Part shown: positions 45,597 to 49,384 of the stretch, one piece after another
How positions within the stretch are numbered: the first letter of the stretch is position 1
Layout of the letters: each line of letters begins with the position of its first letter
Assembly: GCF_022602565.1 (NCBI RefSeq)
Contig: NZ_JALBCV010000002.1
Location: forward strand, 392,147 to 441,530
DNA length: 49,384 nucleotides
Direction of reading: 5' to 3'
Source of the DNA: Rosenbergiella metrosideri
Lineage (GTDB): Bacteria > Pseudomonadota > Gammaproteobacteria > Enterobacterales > Enterobacteriaceae
Position numbers and translations under genes: made by a program
The notes under the pieces: model-generated
Databases searched by the model: none
Seen by the model: the letters and a program-made list of their open reading frames with translations, nothing else
What the model was told of the DNA's origin: nothing

Positions 45597-45949
45597 ACAA
45601 ATCTCAAATTTTTAACGAAATCAAAGATATTTATCTTCGAGTTATGCCTGCGGCAATCTCAGGAAGTGAAGATTTGATGGTTGACTATGATATTGATTTG
45701 GATAAATTATTTTTATCTGACACTGAAAAATTATTTGCTGCTACGGAATTTTTAGATAAAGCGAAGAAATCTGATGATAAAGCGGCAGTGCAAGCCGCTT
45801 TGGTGTACATAAGAGTCTATTCGATGAGGCTCTCTGTTTTTTTTGAAAATATTAAGGATGATACTGATCTGCTTTTGAAAAATATTGACTGGTCAGATAT
45901 TCCTGAGGATTATCAGGTGCCTGAGCACTACAACTTTCAGCATGAATGA
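45593..45949 (+). CDS. Immunity protein of module 5
   Basis: This 118-residue acidic, probably helical protein has an ATGA overlap with the toxin stop. It is homologous to the module 2 immunity protein (shared AAVQAALVYIRVYS-like core and a PEDYQVPEHY end) but strongly diverged, matching the divergence between the two toxin alleles. Role from position and from this pairing. Confidence 0.8.
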   Translation: MNKSQIFNEIKDIYLRVMPAAISGSEDLMVDYDIDLDKLFLSDTEKLFAATEFLDKAKKSDDKAAVQAALVYIRVYSMRLSVFFENIKDDTDLLLKNIDWSDIPEDYQVPEHYNFQHE

Positions 45950-45954
45950 ATCAA

Positions 45955-45980
45955 ATCCCAACCCTCAGGTTGGGATTTTT
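45955..45980 (+). terminator. Terminator of module 5
   Basis: ATCCCAACC, loop CTCA, GGTTGGGAT followed by TTTTT. Confidence 0.92.
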
Positions 45981-46091
45981 CTTTGTAGCTACAGCTTCAA
46001 GCGGCTTTAGTTCCCACCATATTCCCTTGCCATTCAGCACGTTCATCAGACGCTTAGCCCGATATTCGATAAGGAAAAAGAGCAGCAACGG

Positions 46092-47549
46092 ATGCAGACG
46101 CTGCAGTTAATCGGTGAAATAGGCAATCAAGCCGCCGATATCGCGCGTACGCAAGGGGATATCGCAGGATTTACCGCCGCTAAAGCTGAGCATCCCACCT
46201 ATACCGATGACCAACTGCGTGAGACAGCCGAGTCTAAAAAAGCGAGCCAGCCATTTGGAACAGGCGGTGACATACAGCGGGCCATTACCGCCTCAACCGC
46301 GGCAATACAAGGGTTGGCGGGGGGAGATATCGCTAAGGCGTTAGCGGGGGCGAGTGCCCCTTATTTAGCCGAGGTTATCCATCGCCAAACGATCTCTGCC
46401 GACGGCGAGGTGAATAAAACGGCTAACCTGATGGCGCATGCGGTAGTGAATGCTGCGTTATCCTTAGCGAAAGGTGAGAATGCTTTAGCGGGAGCCAGTA
46501 GTGCGGTGACCGCCGAGGCGGTGGGGCTGATTTCGCAGGCCTATTATGATAAAAATCCTTCTGAGCTAGATGAGTCACAGAAACAAACCATTAGTGCCTT
46601 AGCCAGTTTAGCCGCAGGATTAGCAGGTGGACTGGTGGGTGGCGATACGGCAAGTGTAGTATCAGGGATGCAGACCGGGAAGGTGACGGTTGAGAATAAT
46701 TATCTAAGCCAGAAACAGCAGGTACAGAAGAAAGAAGAGCTGGCAGAATGTCAGAGTGTGGCCTGTAAAGCACAGACGCAGGCAAAATGGACAGCGATTG
46801 ATCTAGGGCAGGATGGTAGCTTTGCAGCGGGTATGGTGGCAGGGGTCCCTGCAGGACTGTACGACACGATAGACAGCATCGTGAAAACGGCCAGCAATCC
46901 GCAGGAAACCTATGATGCCCTGAAATCGCTGTTTAACAGCGGAGATGTGCTCGGTAACGTATCGGATGCGGTGAAACAGTCCTATATCAGTCGGATTGAC
47001 CGGATGGAGTCGGAGTACCAGAAAGCCGGAGCCAGTGGGTCGTTCAATGCGGGTGTTGAAGGTGGCAAACTGGTCACCGATATAGCCAGTCTACTAGCTG
47101 GCGGTGCCGGAGTAGTAAAAGGTGGCGTGCTTCTAACGGAAAAGGTTGTTGCGAAGGTGGCCGGAAAGGCTGAGTCAGTATCTATAAAAGCAGGTAAATC
47201 CCCTACTTATGTAGAAGAGCCACCTTTCAATCCTTCTGGTACAGGTAGCGCAGCTCAACCTTGGTCGACTAAGGGGCGTATAAAATATGTAGAACTTCCA
47301 ACGCAAGGTAAAATTCGCTTTGTCCCTGATAGCAATTATTCGCCCAGTAATCCATTACCACGGGGACCTAATAACGGCTACCTTGATAAGTTCGGTAATG
47401 AATGGGTGAAAGGTCCTTCGCGTACAGCCGGGCAGGCTTTTGAATGGGATGTACAACTTTCACCAAAGGGCAAAGCTCAACTTGGCTGGGCAACAAGAGA
47501 TGGTTCGCATTTAAATATATCTCTTGATGGGCGAATAACACATAAATAA
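46092..47549 (+). CDS. Orphan CdiA-CT module 6: toxin-17-type domain
   Basis: cdiA homology starts near 46045, the shortest of the long-homology modules, and reaches VENN at 46689-46700. The entry part starts [20 protein letters not shown] and has long hydrophobic helices ([38 protein letters not shown]). The C-terminal domain of about 90 residues has [20 protein letters not shown], then [18 protein letters not shown], then [19 protein letters not shown] and a terminal THK. This pattern corresponds to what I recall as polymorphic toxin type 17 (Ntox17), a predicted RNase. The conserved Arg, Glu, Asp and His residues are present. The start is an internal Met without export signal. Confidence 0.8.
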   Translation: MQTLQLIGEIGNQAADIARTQGDIAGFTAAKAEHPTYTDDQLRETAESKKASQPFGTGGDIQRAITASTAAIQGLAGGDIAKALAGASAPYLAEVIHRQTISADGEVNKTANLMAHAVVNAALSLAKGENALAGASSAVTAEAVGLISQAYYDKNPSELDESQKQTISALASLAAGLAGGLVGGDTASVVSGMQTGKVTVENNYLSQKQQVQKKEELAECQSVACKAQTQAKWTAIDLGQDGSFAAGMVAGVPAGLYDTIDSIVKTASNPQETYDALKSLFNSGDVLGNVSDAVKQSYISRIDRMESEYQKAGASGSFNAGVEGGKLVTDIASLLAGGAGVVKGGVLLTEKVVAKVAGKAESVSIKAGKSPTYVEEPPFNPSGTGSAAQPWSTKGRIKYVELPTQGKIRFVPDSNYSPSNPLPRGPNNGYLDKFGNEWVKGPSRTAGQAFEWDVQLSPKGKAQLGWATRDGSHLNISLDGRITHK

Positions 47550-47564
47550 CTAAGGTAAGTCTTT

Positions 47565-47792
47565 ATGGAAAATAAGGTTTGTTTTTATCAAGAAGTAGAA
47601 ATATCCCCTGACTGCAAAGAAAAAAATAAGAAATATGCAGGTAAAAAAGGCGGAGTTATGGGAGTAAGTGAAGAGGATGGGATACTTTATGGGTACTCAA
47701 TAAAACTCTACGACGAAGAATATCTTTTGTCTTTTGATAAAAATGAAATCATCCCAACGGGTAAACAGCTTACACAGGATGATTTTTATTAA
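47565..47792 (+). CDS. Small immunity protein of module 6 (Imm31-like)
   Basis: This 75-residue acidic protein lies 15 bases behind the toxin stop, with AAGG as ribosome site. KYAGKKGGVMGVSEEDGILYGYSI and LLSFDKNEIIPTGK resemble the Imm31 pattern of a small beta barrel (GKxGxVxGxSEE ... YxV ... SFxExxLxPTG). The family call is from memory and moderate; the immunity role follows from position. Confidence 0.72.
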   Translation: MENKVCFYQEVEISPDCKEKNKKYAGKKGGVMGVSEEDGILYGYSIKLYDEEYLLSFDKNEIIPTGKQLTQDDFY

Positions 47793-47806
47793 CCTTTATG
47801 CAAAAC

Positions 47807-47834
47807 AAATCCCAGCCAGTCGGCTGGGATTTTT
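47807..47834 (+). terminator. Terminator of module 6
   Basis: AAATCCCAGCC, loop AGTC, GGCTGGGATTTTT. The same ATCCC...GGGAT design as the other module ends. Confidence 0.92.
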
Positions 47835-47843
47835 ACATTGAGA

Positions 47844-47926
47844 TCATCCAGCATTCCGCTTTTTCTCTTTCGTCATCACCTCAATCATCACCAACAGCTC
47901 CCGCTATTTACGGGCTGAAAGCTTAA
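47844..47926 (-). pseudogene. SymE-like toxin relic 3 (C-terminal piece)
   Basis: The minus strand reads KLSARK, stop, RELLVMIEVMTKEKKRNAG and stop (47844-47846). E. coli SymE ends with KLSARKQKQVQEFIGVIAGKQ, so this looks like the C-terminal tail of a SymE-like protein with one internal stop. It is cut at its 5' side by linker copy 2. The match is short. Confidence 0.5.
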
Positions 47927-48064
47927 TTAAGTCTCAGCTTAGAGATGCTTTAGATAGCGTCATATCACCTCACTGGGCTTTGGCTTCGATACTGCTGCCG
48001 ACTTATCGGTAACCAAGCAGCTGATATCGAGCGAACGCTAGGGAAGATAGCAGGACTTAATCCT
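47927..48064 (+). repeat. Linker direct repeat, copy 2 of 2
   Basis: Nearly identical to 38332-38469 (for example AGCGTC instead of AGCATC, and CGCTAG instead of CGCAAG). It joins directly to the cdiA-like start of module 7. Confidence 0.85.
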
Positions 48065-48066
48065 CC

Positions 48067-49384
48067 ATGGGGGTTAACCTCTCTTACGGTAATCAAAGCG
48101 CCCACTCTGAGCAGAGCGTCGCGCAGCAGACGCATGCGGGCAGCCAACTCACCGCCGGGCGCGACCTAAGCTTACAGGCCACCCAAGGGGATATCGATAT
48201 TGCGGGCAGTCAGCTTAAAGCTGGACGTGATACGACACTGAGTGCCGCACAGGATATCCTACTGCACTCCAGCCAAGACAGTGAAACCCTGAGCGGTAAA
48301 AATAGCAGCCACGGCGGGTCGTTAGGGGTAGGGATTGGTGCGAGCGGCAATAGCGCTGGCCTCAGCATTTCTGCCAGCGTCAATGCCAGCAAAGGCAAGG
48401 AGAACGGCAGTTCCCTGACCCACCAAGAGACAACACTCGACAGCGGCGGTGCAGTGACCTTACATAGCGGTCGCGATACCACGCTAACCGGTGCACAGGT
48501 GAATGGCGAACGGATTGCAGCAGAGGTTGGGCGTAACTTAACGCTGACCTCTGAGCAAGACAGCAACCGCTACGACTCCAAGCAAAAAAGCGCCAGTGCG
48601 GGCGGCAGCTTTACCTTCGGCACCATGACGCCATCAGGCAGCCTAAATCTTAGCCAAGATAAAATGCACAGTAGCTATGACAGTGTGCAAGAACAGACTG
48701 GGCTGTTTGCAGGCAAAGGTGGCTTTGATGTCAAGGTGGGTGAACATACCCAGCTTAATGGTGCAGTAATTGGCTCGACCGCCAGTGCTGAGCATAACCG
48801 CTTAGAGACTGGCACCCTCGGTTTTAGTGATATCGAAAACCAAGCAGCCTATAAGGTCGAACACCAGAGTGTGGGCGCCAGTACTGGCGGCGGTATGGCG
48901 AACTTTATCGGTAATCTAGCGAATGGTTTAGCCGTTGTGGGCAACAAGGAAAAAAGCGATAGCTCCACCACCCATGCTGCAGTGAGTGATGGCACGATAA
49001 TTATCAACGACACGGCCAAGCAGCAACAGAATGTTTATGACCTGAGCCGCGATGTGGCCCATGCCAACCAGACGCTTAGCCCGATATTCGATAAGGAAAA
49101 AGAGCAGCAACGGATGCAGACGCTGCAGTTAATCGGTGAAATAGGCAATCAAGCCGCCGATATCGCGCTCACGCAAGGGGAGATAGCAGGACTCAAGGCA
49201 CAGTCCGATCCGGCCGCCTTAGACGCGGCACGTGCGGAGTTGGTGAGTAAGGGTAACGCCGATCCGACGTCAGAGCAGATAGCCGAAAAAGCTTATCAAA
49301 GTGCGAAAGCCAGCCATTTGGAACAGGCGGTGACATACAGCGGGCTATTACCGCCTCAACCGCCGCAATACAAGGATTGGCGGG
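48067..49384 (+). CDS. Orphan CdiA-CT module 7, partial at window edge
   Basis: The frame is open from MGVNLSYGNQSAHSEQ to the window end (439 codons). It repeats cdiA FHA-2 and pretoxin sequence but carries a different pretoxin stretch, GEIAGLKAQSDPAALDAARA and then LVSKGNADPTSEQIAEKAYQ (49180-49308), absent from all other copies. After about 49310 the DNA again matches the other copies, but in a shifted frame, so [13 protein letters not shown] is read as [13 protein letters not shown]. The fragment is therefore frameshifted in the pretoxin region unless this is a sequence error. Its toxin lies outside the window. Confidence 0.8.
   Translation, partial: MGVNLSYGNQSAHSEQSVAQQTHAGSQLTAGRDLSLQATQGDIDIAGSQLKAGRDTTLSAAQDILLHSSQDSETLSGKNSSHGGSLGVGIGASGNSAGLSISASVNASKGKENGSSLTHQETTLDSGGAVTLHSGRDTTLTGAQVNGERIAAEVGRNLTLTSEQDSNRYDSKQKSASAGGSFTFGTMTPSGSLNLSQDKMHSSYDSVQEQTGLFAGKGGFDVKVGEHTQLNGAVIGSTASAEHNRLETGTLGFSDIENQAAYKVEHQSVGASTGGGMANFIGNLANGLAVVGNKEKSDSSTTHAAVSDGTIIINDTAKQQQNVYDLSRDVAHANQTLSPIFDKEKEQQRMQTLQLIGEIGNQAADIALTQGEIAGLKAQSDPAALDAARAELVSKGNADPTSEQIAEKAYQSAKASHLEQAVTYSGLLPPQPPQYKDWR

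Overview
The window looks like a chromosomal accessory region of an Enterobacterales bacterium. The evidence is a YbdG-type mechanosensitive channel, an IS4-family element close to the E. coli type, SymE-like relics and an enterobacterial CdiB/CdiA pair. The genus cannot be fixed from this sequence; Erwiniaceae or a neighbouring family is a guess. Secretion and adhesin genes have moderate GC. The immunity genes and the 870-bp leader before the first secretion operon are strikingly AT-rich.

Layout. (1) 1-1972: tail of an upstream transcription unit (terminator), then a minus-strand small membrane protein and a minus-strand MscS-family channel. (2) 1973-2844: AT-rich divergent leader with a perfect FNR-type palindrome. 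(3) 2845-21253: a type I secretion operon made of a TolC-like outer-membrane factor, a 4500-residue BapA-like adhesin with 28 tandem Ig-like repeats, an ABC exporter with a degenerate C39 domain, and an HlyD-like adaptor. (4) 21444-32811: a complete contact-dependent growth inhibition locus, cdiB-cdiA-cdiI. (5) 32838-34245: a decayed IS4-family element. (6) 34246-49384: an array of six complete orphan cdiA-CT/immunity modules and a seventh that runs off the window. Each module carries a copy of the 3' part of cdiA of different length, the VENN junction, a different C-terminal toxin, and downstream immunity gene(s).

The toxins I can place are: an ART-like (TreTu-like) domain followed by a small immunity gene and a macrodomain protein; two alleles of a colicin-E3-like rRNase joined to different entry domains; an HNH-like domain; an EndoU RNase; and a toxin-17-type domain. 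The toxin of the main CdiA is a domain I cannot name. The shared cdiA homology lets any cassette recombine into the single full-length, exportable cdiA, so the array reads as a silent library of toxin/immunity pairs.

Most striking points: the toxin/immunity/macrodomain triplet at 34278-37050; a pure (GTT)26 tract fused in frame to the VENN codons of one orphan module; SymE-like pseudogenes on the minus strand at three module boundaries; an IS4 inserted in the middle of the cdiI terminator stem; and a higher-order repeat of five Ig domains present three times in the adhesin.
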